A program made the translations under genes and the position numbers. From Candidatus Roizmanbacteria bacterium (GTDB taxonomy: Bacteria > Patescibacteriota > Microgenomatia > UBA1406 > GWC2-37-13), in the NCBI GenBank assembly GCA_026395475.1, contig JAPLYQ010000037.1:1-5912 (forward strand): a stretch of 5,912 bases of DNA, written 5' to 3'. Position 1 is the first letter of the stretch; each line of letters opens with the position of its first letter. The notes under the pieces are model-generated. The model saw only the letters and a list, made by a program, of their open reading frames with translations. It did not search any database and was not told where the DNA came from. This document shows, in pieces, positions 1-4,770 of the stretch.

Positions 1-572
1 CTAAATTGTCCATTTGCTGTCCCAAAAGTATTTCCAGTGGCGGGCCAAACCGCACAGTTTGTTCCGTCTATCAAACATCTTTGAACACGATTATTATCCG
101 TATCAGCGATAAACACATAGATCCCATCCGTTGCAATTCCACTTGGGTTACTAAACTGCCCATTGCCAGAGCCATATGATCCCCATTTTGTGGTGAAGGT
201 GAGAGCAGATCCTGGTGTTGCACTCATAGTAGACACCAATACTCTCCCATTCCCTGAATCAAGAACATACAGATCATCGGTTGAGCTTAAAGTCATTGCT
301 TGTGGTCTATTCATCTGTGTGTTTCCTACACCAAAACCTCCATGAATAGCCTGAAGAACTCCTGAAGAGTTGTATTCTTCGATACGTGAGTATGACTCAT
401 TAATGATAAAAAGACGAGGGACAAGATGACTACTTACTGCAATATCAGTCCATCGACTTTGAAATTTGTAGAGAAAATCCTTTTTAAACTGTGCCTGAGC
501 AGGTGAGGGGTACAAAAATAAAACCGCAAGAAGAGCGGCTAGGACAGCTAGCAGACCTTTTTTTATTACCAC
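1..572 (-). CDS. Secreted NHL-repeat (beta-propeller) protein, 3' end beyond window
   Basis: The frame is open from a GTG at 572 to the left edge (190 codons), so the C-terminus is missing. Residues 1-27 form a classic signal peptide: positive start (MVIKKG), hydrophobic core (LLAVLAALLAVLFLY) and an A-Q-A cleavage motif at 25-27, so the protein is probably exported. The mature part contains NHL-type repeats: a degenerate one at about 79-113 (GRV near its end), a clear one at about 131-164 (GSGNGQFSNPSGIA, then IADTDNNRVQ), and the start of a third at about 180-190 (NGQF). NHL repeats build beta-propellers that bind proteins, glycans or other ligands; the ligand cannot be told here. Two cysteines (166 and 173) in a loop after the clear repeat could form a disulphide outside the cell. 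I chose the GTG because it opens directly into the signal peptide and no in-frame ATG lies nearby; the GGGG run just upstream is too close to be an ideal SD site. The gene is divergent from the metallopeptidase gene. Confidence 0.85.
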   Translation of the reverse strand, partial: MVIKKGLLAVLAALLAVLFLYPSPAQAQFKKDFLYKFQSRWTDIAVSSHLVPRLFIINESYSRIEEYNSSGVLQAIHGGFGVGNTQMNRPQAMTLSSTDDLYVLDSGNGRVLVSTMSATPGSALTFTTKWGSYGSGNGQFSNPSGIATDGIYVFIADTDNNRVQRCLIDGTNCAVWPATGNTFGTANGQF

Positions 573-626
573 CCCTTTTTTTGTGCTAATGAAAATGAAA
601 AAAAATAATAACCGGGCATATACATC

Positions 627-656
627 ACTATAATAAGAAGAGAGGGTGAATGTCAA
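627..656 (-). promoter_or_regulatory. Sigma70-like promoter for the NHL-repeat gene
   Basis: On the minus strand TTGACA (656-651, perfect) is followed by an 18-nt spacer and TATAGT (632-627, five of six). Transcription would start near 620, giving a leader of about 48 nt before the GTG at 572. This is a consensus match only. Confidence 0.6.
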
Positions 657-727
657 GTATAGATGAGATAAAATAGTGTCCAAACAACAAGGAACACCAT
701 ACCTGTATCTTCAGTAATTTTTTGACA

Positions 728-755
728 TTGTAAGCTTTCCATTTTACGGTACAAT
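728..755 (+). promoter_or_regulatory. Candidate promoter for the metallopeptidase gene, possibly leaderless
   Basis: TTGTAA (728-733), a 16-nt spacer and TACAAT (750-755) would put the transcription start at about 761-762, on the ATG itself. The absence of any SD sequence before the ATG at 761 fits a leaderless mRNA. A perfect TTGACA at 722-727 also exists, but at 17-nt spacing it faces only a poor -10 (TACGGT). Confidence 0.4.
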
Positions 756-760
756 GTGGC

Positions 761-1132
761 ATGAAATATGAACGAGCACCGGAAATAAAAAAAACAATTG
801 TAGCTCTTGTTTCAGAATTGCAGTTTACTCACATTGATGTAGAACGTGTACATTGCATCCGCAGTTTTGATGCAAAAACAAGAGCCTATGCGCGTATTTG
901 GGGAATGTCAAAACTGTTTTTTGAAGTGGCAGGGATACGAGCAAACTATATCATTGAGGTTGTCTCAAAGCGCTTTGATAAATTATCCGAACGTGAGAAA
1001 ATAAAAACATTAATTCACGAGTTAATGCATATTCCTAAAACATTTTCTGGAGCACTTCTTTCCCATCGGGGTCCTCATCATGCAATTAATGATCGAGAAG
1101 TGGAAAAAATTATTCGGAGGATTGAGAAATAA
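761..1132 (+). CDS. Small putative zinc metallopeptidase (HExxH family)
   Basis: This 123-residue protein has no signal peptide or membrane segment and is probably cytoplasmic. The key feature is HELMH at 86-90, the HExxH zinc/catalytic motif, followed by IPKTFSG (91-97) and a histidine cluster (H102, H106, H107) plus D111 that can supply the third zinc ligand. The layout HELxHIPxxFSG...HxGxHH matches the small putative metallopeptidase family I know from archaea and phages (COG4900/PF18894 type; assigned from memory, not searched). The substrate is unknown. The N-terminal half (VERVHCIRSFDAKTRAYARIWG) probably forms the beta-strand part of the fold. The ATG at 761 is the only sensible start; no SD precedes it, and a promoter box close upstream suggests a leaderless transcript. 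Its last 23 bases overlap the 3' end of the opposing DUF202 gene. Confidence 0.85.
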   Translation: MKYERAPEIKKTIVALVSELQFTHIDVERVHCIRSFDAKTRAYARIWGMSKLFFEVAGIRANYIIEVVSKRFDKLSEREKIKTLIHELMHIPKTFSGALLSHRGPHHAINDREVEKIIRRIEK

Positions 1133-1379
1133 CATATTTCTTAATATGTTTGTGTGCTTGTAACCCTCTCCGTATTCCAAAAAGCAAGAGAATGATCGAG
1201 AAGGCGACAAGTATAAATCCTCCAATTACCAATAGATTATCATCAAAAAACTTAATAAAAGTAATTCCCATTGCAAACGTTGTTAGGGATGTTCGTATAT
1301 AGGAAAGGATTGTCCTATCGATCGACAACATCGTTCTTTCTTTTGCATATTGTTCTCTTAATTTTGTATGTGGATGCAT
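1110..1379 (-). CDS. DUF202-family small membrane protein
   Basis: This is an 89-residue inner-membrane protein. Residues 11-30 carry the DUF202 signature (YAKERTMLS, then DRTILSYIRTSL: E14, R15, T16, R22, T23). Two hydrophobic helices follow (about 29-45 and 49-69), then a basic, cytosolic-looking tail (GIRRGLQAHKHIKKY). The family (PF02656, YidH-like) has no firmly established function. I start it at the ATG at 1379 because AGGA (1388-1385) lies 5 nt upstream as a good SD site. An in-frame ATG at 1484 would add 35 residues read through a tRNA-derived repeat and hairpins with no family similarity, so I reject it. The SD lies inside the 25-nt repeat copied from the tRNA-Ser end, so the present start region appears tied to that duplication. 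The 3' end overlaps the opposing metallopeptidase gene. Confidence 0.8.
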   Translation of the reverse strand: MHPHTKLREQYAKERTMLSIDRTILSYIRTSLTTFAMGITFIKFFDDNLLVIGGFILVAFSIILLLFGIRRGLQAHKHIKKYVISQSSE

Positions 1380-1381
1380 AT

Positions 1382-1406
1382 TTTTCCTAGCGGAGAGGGC
1401 GAGATT
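1382..1406 (-). repeat. Direct repeat copy A: duplicated 3' end of a tRNA-Ser
   Basis: These 25 bases are identical to 1516-1540, which include the acceptor 3' strand (CCTCTCC), discriminator G and part of the T-stem of the intact tRNA-Ser(ACT), plus the CTAGGAAAA that follows it. Upstream on the minus strand the similarity fades through a decayed T-arm (GCGAA-ACCAAAT-CTCGC instead of GCGAG-TTCGAAT-CTCGC). No D-arm or anticodon arm can be seen, so it is a 3' tRNA remnant, not a gene. Confidence 0.85.
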
Positions 1407-1478
1407 TGGTTTCGCCAAATTTGTAAGCTCAACCACTGCCGCGAACTTAAGAGTTCGCGTCTTGCTTCTCATCTCGCC
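1398..1478. repeat. Nested inverted-repeat (hairpin-rich) segment between the tRNA-end copies
   Basis: The outer arms GGCGAGAT (1398-1405) and ATCTCGCC (1471-1478) are exactly complementary. Inside are ATTTGG/CCAAAT (1404-1409 and 1415-1420, 5-nt loop) and a perfect 8-bp stem CGCGAACT/AGTTCGCG (1440-1447 and 1452-1459, loop TAAG). The outer stem cannot fully coexist with the first inner stem. The density of stems suggests either a structured RNA or a small palindromic element; which one is not decided by the sequence alone. Confidence 0.55.
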
Positions 1479-1488
1479 ACTCATTAAT

Positions 1489-1519
1489 AAAATTTCCCAA
1501 CCTACGGCTGTGAAATTTT
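1489..1519 (-). terminator. Hairpin downstream of the tRNA cluster, possible weak terminator
   Basis: Arms AAAATTTC (1489-1496) and GAAATTTT (1512-1519) are perfectly complementary around a 15-nt loop. They begin 6 nt past the end of tRNA-Ser(ACT), where a terminator or processing signal would be expected. The stem is AT-rich and the U-run is formed mostly by the stem's own 3' arm, so intrinsic termination would be weak. It could instead belong to the palindromic segment next to it. Confidence 0.3.
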
Positions 1520-1540
1520 CCTAGCGGAGAGGGCGAGATT
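1516..1540 (-). repeat. Direct repeat copy B: 3' end of the intact tRNA-Ser(ACT)
   Basis: This is the second exact copy of the 25-nt repeat at 1382-1406, offset by 134 bases. It covers the tRNA discriminator, acceptor 3' strand and part of the T-stem, plus the 9 bases that follow the gene. Confidence 0.85.
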
Positions 1541-1610
1541 CGAACTCGCGGTAACTTGCGTTACGGAGGTTTAGTAAACCTCTGCACTAGACCAACTATG
1601 CGACCTCTCC
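1525..1610 (-). tRNA. tRNA-Ser, anticodon ACT (unusual A34)
   Basis: A complete class II cloverleaf can be drawn: acceptor GGAGAGG/CCTCTCC, T8, D-stem GCAT/GTGC around AGTTGGTCTA, anticodon stem GAGGT/ACCTC with loop TTACTAA, long variable arm GTAAC-GCAA-GTTAC, T-stem GCGAG/CTCGC with loop TTCGAAT, discriminator G. The long arm with G73 indicates serine identity. The anticodon (1573-1575) reads ACT, pairing with AGU, where bacteria normally use GCT. CCA is not encoded; the bases after G73 are CTA. It differs from the neighbouring Ser(GCT) gene in the D-, variable and T-arms, so it is not a simple recent copy of it. Confidence 0.85.
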
Positions 1611-1628
1611 AATCTGGTTTAGGAGTTT

Positions 1629-1717
1629 TGGCGGAGAGTACAGGATTTGAACCTGTGCGAGCATTGCTGCTCAAGGGGTTAGCAACCCCTCGCATTGGGC
1701 CACTCTGCCAACTCTCC
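1629..1717 (-). tRNA. tRNA-Ser, anticodon GCT
   Basis: Class II cloverleaf: acceptor GGAGAGT/ACTCTCC, anticodon stem AGGGG/CCCCT with loop TTGCTAA (anticodon GCT at 1681-1683, codons AGC/AGU), long variable arm closed by GAGC/GCTC, T-stem ACAGG/CCTGT with loop TTCAAAT, discriminator G at 1632. CCA is encoded (1631-1629), unlike in its two neighbours. Eighteen bases separate it from the next tRNA, so the three genes are probably processed from one transcript. Confidence 0.92.
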
Positions 1718-1738
1718 AATCCAAAACAAAAATAACGG

Positions 1739-1822
1739 TGCCGGGAAAAGGATTTGAACCTTCAATCCCTTGCGGGAACACGCTTCTGAAGCGTGCGCGT
1801 CTGCCAGTTTCGCCATCCCGGC
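1739..1822 (-). tRNA. tRNA-Leu, anticodon CAG
   Basis: Class II cloverleaf: acceptor GCCGGGA/TCCCGGC, D-arm with the GG of the loop in place, anticodon stem CACGC/GCGTG with loop TTCAGAA (anticodon CAG at 1786-1788, codon CUG), long variable arm TCCC-GCAA-GGGA, T-stem GAAGG/CCTTT (one G-U pair) with loop TTCAAAT, discriminator A typical of leucine. It is followed by CCG, so CCA is not encoded. It is the first gene of the cluster. Confidence 0.93.
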
Positions 1823-1867
1823 GGTAAGGCGCAATCCATCTTTCCTGCCTCCGAACAGTATTTGTCC

Positions 1868-1873
1868 ATTATA
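1868..1873 (-). promoter_or_regulatory. -10 box for the tRNA cluster
   Basis: A perfect TATAAT on the minus strand sits 46 bases before the first base of tRNA-Leu and overlaps the TAA of the nucleotidyltransferase gene. Only a weak -35 (GCTCAA, 1896-1891, 17-nt spacing) is visible. It would let the tRNAs be transcribed independently of the glycosyltransferase operon. Confidence 0.5.
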
Positions 1874-2747
1874 TCACTAATCCAACCCGTTTGAGCTTTT
1901 TTTCGAAGTCATTTTTAAAAAGCCATAATTGTGTAGTAGTAATAAGAAATGCGGTTCGATTACGAATGATTATAGGAAGTTGTATTGCTCTAAATAGATA
2001 ATCTATCCATGTGCACATGATCCATGTTTTACCCTGATTATTGCGCTTAATATTGAGTGATTTAACGTTTGGGAAGTAGTTTAATAACCAACTATTTTCG
2101 AAAAGAAACCGTTCATAAATATGGTCTTTATCGACAATTTTTTTCATTTGTAACATCTCATGTGCGATGTAAGAATTTTGTTTTTTATGAGGAATAACAA
2201 CGTTTTGTTCATCAAAGAATAAGTTCAAGCAGACGCCAGTTTTTGTGTGAATGCCCAGGATCTTTGCACACATGACAACGAAGAATCGCGTCGTCCACAA
2301 CTGGGTGTGTTTTGTGACGATACAGAGATCAAGATCATCATTATTTTGTAGTCCTCTCATAGCACTTTTTCCCGTGACTCCAACAAAACGGACTAATGGA
2401 CACATCTTTAAAAGAGAAATATAGATTTGCACTGTTGTATCAAGCTTTTTCTTATCATCAGAAATGATCTGAGTACTATACTGGGGGAGAGTATATCGGA
2501 CGTGATTAGTGACTAGTGAATAGTGGTCAGAAAGGCCTTGGAATGCTCTATAATGCATATTATTCGGTAGTCGAAGTATTTTTTGTCCTTTTAGCTCCTT
2601 TTCAAGGAGTATGGTAAGGTTTTTTTTGCTTATTTTCTTTGGGAAAAATGTATAGATTTCCTCAGATGAAGGGGCATACAAAAAGTATGCGAAATATTCA
2701 AGAACAGTGTGGAGATTTCTTCTCATTGCTTGGGAAGCATTATACAC
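1869..2747 (-). CDS. Winged-helix plus nucleotidyltransferase-fold protein
   Basis: This 292-residue cytoplasmic protein carries a minimal nucleotidyltransferase core: FVGVTGKSAM (121-130) is the strand and G-[x]-S loop, and NNDDLDLCIVT (135-145) supplies the metal-binding D138 and D140, with D137 alongside. The segments LNLFFDE (174-180) and HEMLQMK (196-202) are familiar from a CPR-rich family of uncharacterised nucleotidyltransferases, recognised from memory. Residues 8-80 look like a winged helix (LEYFAYFLYAPSSEEIYTFF...). The usual third acidic residue on a later strand is not obvious (N175 lies in the LNLF strand), so catalysis is likely but not certain and the substrate is unknown. The start is the GTG at 2747, whose bases overlap the stop of the glycosyltransferase gene by 8 nt (GTGTATAA), implying translational coupling; the ATG at 2726 (residue 8) is an alternative. 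The context suggests a role linked to glycan or sugar-nucleotide metabolism, which is inference. Confidence 0.8.
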   Translation of the reverse strand: MYNASQAMRRNLHTVLEYFAYFLYAPSSEEIYTFFPKKISKKNLTILLEKELKGQKILRLPNNMHYRAFQGLSDHYSLVTNHVRYTLPQYSTQIISDDKKKLDTTVQIYISLLKMCPLVRFVGVTGKSAMRGLQNNDDLDLCIVTKHTQLWTTRFFVVMCAKILGIHTKTGVCLNLFFDEQNVVIPHKKQNSYIAHEMLQMKKIVDKDHIYERFLFENSWLLNYFPNVKSLNIKRNNQGKTWIMCTWIDYLFRAIQLPIIIRNRTAFLITTTQLWLFKNDFEKKLKRVGLVI

Positions 2748-3492
2748 CGAACAATTGTTTTAAAACCATCCCTATAAAAATAGGAAGTCTACTGATTTGT
2801 CTTTTTGCCCGCCATGGCTGACGAATCAACCTATAAAGCCATTCAAATCCTGTAGAGCTAATTGCGTTGGAAGGTCTTCTCGACGCTCCAGATAAGTAAT
2901 CAAATGCACCTCCTACGCCCATACAAATACTTTCCTGTAGCATCTTCTTATGAGTATTAATCCAGAGCTCCTGATAGGGTGAACCGAAGGCAACAAATAC
3001 AAAATGGGGCCTTGTATCGCGTACTATACTCTCGATATGAGCCTCTTCCTCTGGGGTTGGATTAAGCTTATTCTGGTACCCTTCTATCCCAATATAGGTA
3101 GCCTTGGGATAGGCACGAGAATAGCACTTAGCTATACTATCTGCTAAATTTGCCTGGGAGCCAATAAGGACTACTCGTGAGCTCATCTGGCCAGCTAGCT
3201 CTAAAAGCTTAGGGAGCAAATAGGACCCAGATACTCGTTCTGGGATAAAAAGACCCTGCAATTTTGCTGCAATAACTATGCCGATGCCGTCAGTAAGAGC
3301 TAAATCAGCATGTTGGCAAACCTCAAGAAAAGAAGAATTTTGATGTGCTACCACAACATTTTCTGGATTGATCGACACAATATGCTTAAATTGTAGGGGA
3401 GCAGATAAGTACAATTTAATTTTCTCTAGGACATCATTGAGTGAGAGAGGGTCTATCGGGAGTTGAAAGAGAGTTATACGTTGTTTTTCCAT
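2740..3492 (-). CDS. WecG/TagA/CpsF-family glycosyltransferase (GT26)
   Basis: At 250 residues this is a normal-length GT26 enzyme. Family members move N-acetylmannosamine (TagA) or its uronic acid (WecG) from UDP-sugar to a polyprenyl-diphosphate-GlcNAc at the inner face of the membrane, in teichoic-acid-linkage or enterobacterial-common-antigen synthesis. Visible motifs: SINPENVVVAHQ (40-51), ADLALTDGIGIV (62-73) with D68 as the likely catalytic base, PERVSG (84-89) with R86, FVAFGSPYQELWI (166-178) with Q174, and MGVGGAFDYLSG then RRP (191-207). The usual RAP is RRP here, and the usual Thr of the first motif is Ser40. The tail (EWLYRLIRQPWRAKRQISR) is rich in Arg and Trp and then hydrophobic, matching the membrane-docking C-terminus of TagA. 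The ATG at 3492 has no SD. The gene heads a two-gene unit with the nucleotidyltransferase. The exact sugar and acceptor in this organism cannot be read from the sequence. Confidence 0.92.
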   Translation of the reverse strand: MEKQRITLFQLPIDPLSLNDVLEKIKLYLSAPLQFKHIVSINPENVVVAHQNSSFLEVCQHADLALTDGIGIVIAAKLQGLFIPERVSGSYLLPKLLELAGQMSSRVVLIGSQANLADSIAKCYSRAYPKATYIGIEGYQNKLNPTPEEEAHIESIVRDTRPHFVFVAFGSPYQELWINTHKKMLQESICMGVGGAFDYLSGASRRPSNAISSTGFEWLYRLIRQPWRAKRQISRLPIFIGMVLKQLFGV

Positions 3493-3515
3493 GGGTAAAT
3501 ACTATAAGTTTTATG

Positions 3516-3567
3516 TTTGAACGACAAAATATGATTTTAGTTCATTTTAGTTCAATTTATTTGAACG
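3516..3567 (-). promoter_or_regulatory. TTGAAC/GTTCAA repeat cluster in the glycosyltransferase leader
   Basis: The block contains a perfect tandem 10-mer (ATTTTAGTTC at 3534-3543 and 3544-3553), a palindrome GTTCAA-5 nt-TTGAAC (3550-3555, 3561-3566) and the 8-mer TTTGAACG twice (3516-3523, 3560-3567). It sits between the upstream promoter candidate and the ATG at 3492. It could be a repressor operator, or, in RNA, a pair of competing hairpins. A near-start -10 (TATAGT, 3506-3501) also exists just downstream of it. Confidence 0.4.
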
Positions 3568-3646
3568 GCTTATCATATCGTCTCTACAATCTTATTCCTA
3601 ATTTATATTGGTAAAAAATATGCTTTTGCTTCTTAATTACTATATA

Positions 3647-3675
3647 ATTATACCAGTTCCCTTTATTTTTATCAA
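3647..3675 (-). promoter_or_regulatory. Strong sigma70-like promoter upstream of the glycosyltransferase operon
   Basis: On the minus strand TTGATA (3675-3670, five of six) is followed by 17 nt and TATAAT (3652-3647), preceded by TG one base upstream (extended -10, TGGTATAAT). Transcription would start near 3640, giving a leader of about 148 nt before the ATG at 3492. It lies 55 bases beyond the mreB stop, so the operon need not depend on mreB transcription. The rest of 3493-3730 is AT-rich with no gene. Confidence 0.6.
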
Positions 3676-3730
3676 AAAACTTTTTCTACACTTTCTTTCA
3701 TTATCAGTATATAACTATAAGATATTCTGG

Positions 3731-4741
3731 TTATTTTATAGCTTCTTTAAAACTATCAAAATTTTCTATTGCCATTCCAATTCCTCGAATAACACAAAAA
3801 AGTGGTTCCTCAACAACAAAAGAAGCGACATTTATATGATAGCTAATATATCGATCTAGATTGGTGAGAAGGGACGTTCCACCAGATAAGACAACACCTT
3901 TATCCACAATATCTGCTGCTAGTTCTGGAGGGGTAAGAGCCAAGACATCCTTCACTCCTTCCAATATAAGTTTCAATGGTTTTTGAATTGCTTCGGTCAT
4001 ATCTGCTTCACTTATTTGGATAACTTTGGGAAGTCCGGTTTGAAAATCTCGCCCTTTTACCTCCATTGTTTTTAGTGGTTTTCCATCTTTATTTTCTATA
4101 AAAGCATTCCCAATTTGTATCTTCACTTGTTCGGCAGTTCGTTCCCCAATCATTAAATTGTGTTTTTTTCGGAGTTGGTGAAGAATCGCCTCATCAAATT
4201 TGGTTCCTGCAACTCGAACCGTTTTATAAGAGACTAGTTGACCTAAAGAAATAACTGCAATTTCTGTAGTTCCTCCCCCAAGATTGATAATCATATGTCC
4301 TGATGGTTGTGAAATGGGAATTTTTGCACCAATGGCAGCAGCAAGTGGTTCCTCTATAAGATATACATTAGATGCACCCGCTTGTTTACATGCGGCAACA
4401 ACTGCACGTTTCTCCACCTGAGAAGATCCTCCAGGGATAGAAATCATGATGTCTGGCCACAGAACGAGCCCTCGTAAGGCTTTTTTAAGGAAGTAAGTAA
4501 TCATGGATGAAGTTGTATGATAGTCAGCTATGACACCTTCCTTCATAGGGCGTGCCGCAACTATTGAACCTGGAGTGCGTCCCAACATTTCTTTTGCATC
4601 ATCCCCAACGGCAAGAATTTGTTTGCTTTCAAGAGAATAGGCAACAACGGTAGGTTCATTGAGAACAATTCCTTGTTTTTCAACATACACGAGTGTATTT
4701 GCAGTTCCGAGGTCGATCCCAACTTTTTTTCCAAAAAACAT
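3731..4741 (-). CDS. mreB: Rod-shape-determining actin homologue MreB
   Basis: This 336-residue protein is full length for MreB, the bacterial actin that polymerises under the membrane and guides peptidoglycan synthesis. Motifs in order: phosphate-1 loop GIDLGTANTLVYV (8-20), EPTVVAY (29-35), VGDDAKEMLGRTPG (45-58), RPMKEGVIADY (64-74), LIEEPLAAAIGA (128-139) with the catalytic-region glutamates, phosphate-2 loop INLGGGTTEIAVIS (152-165), GERTAEQVKIQIG (199-211) and the adenosine loop GVVLSGGTSLLTNLDRYI (282-299). One residue is odd: phosphate-2 normally begins D-[IL]-G-G-G-T, but here position 153 is Asn (codon AAT). The adenosine loop has GGTS where GGGA is usual. The ATG at 4741 follows an A-rich stretch without an SD. 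mreC, mreD and rodA are not adjacent. The gene is divergent from the PEGA gene. Confidence 0.97.
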   Translation of the reverse strand: MFFGKKVGIDLGTANTLVYVEKQGIVLNEPTVVAYSLESKQILAVGDDAKEMLGRTPGSIVAARPMKEGVIADYHTTSSMITYFLKKALRGLVLWPDIMISIPGGSSQVEKRAVVAACKQAGASNVYLIEEPLAAAIGAKIPISQPSGHMIINLGGGTTEIAVISLGQLVSYKTVRVAGTKFDEAILHQLRKKHNLMIGERTAEQVKIQIGNAFIENKDGKPLKTMEVKGRDFQTGLPKVIQISEADMTEAIQKPLKLILEGVKDVLALTPPELAADIVDKGVVLSGGTSLLTNLDRYISYHINVASFVVEEPLFCVIRGIGMAIENFDSFKEAIK

Positions 4742-4770
4742 GGTTTTTTTGTGTATTAATTCGCTATAAG

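Noticed and set aside
163..345. Plus-strand 60-codon open frame
   Set aside because: It is antisense to the NHL-repeat gene, which has a signal peptide and clear repeats in its own frame.
1022..1225. Minus-strand 67-codon open frame
   Set aside because: It is out of frame with the DUF202 gene and antisense to the metallopeptidase active-site region; it has no family features.
1380..1484. 35-residue N-terminal extension of the DUF202 protein
   Set aside because: It would be translated from the tRNA-derived repeat and hairpins, lacks DUF202 similarity, and a good SD supports the ATG at 1379.
1525..1610. Reading the A34 serine tRNA as an amber suppressor (CTA) or as a leucine tRNA
   Set aside because: Placing the invariant T33 and a 7-base loop fixes the anticodon as ACT, and discriminator G with this variable arm fits serine, not leucine (A73).
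2639..2821. Plus-strand 60-codon open frame
   Set aside because: It is antisense across the glycosyltransferase/nucleotidyltransferase junction, where both minus-strand genes are well supported.
3534..3553. CRISPR-like or minisatellite array
   Set aside because: There are only two 10-bp units and no spacers; it is a small tandem duplication within a leader.
3608..3859. Plus-strand 83-codon open frame rich in Phe, Ile, Lys and Leu
   Set aside because: Its composition is that of translated AT-rich DNA, and its 3' half is antisense to the C-terminus of mreB. The hydrophobic start is not convincing as a real small membrane protein.
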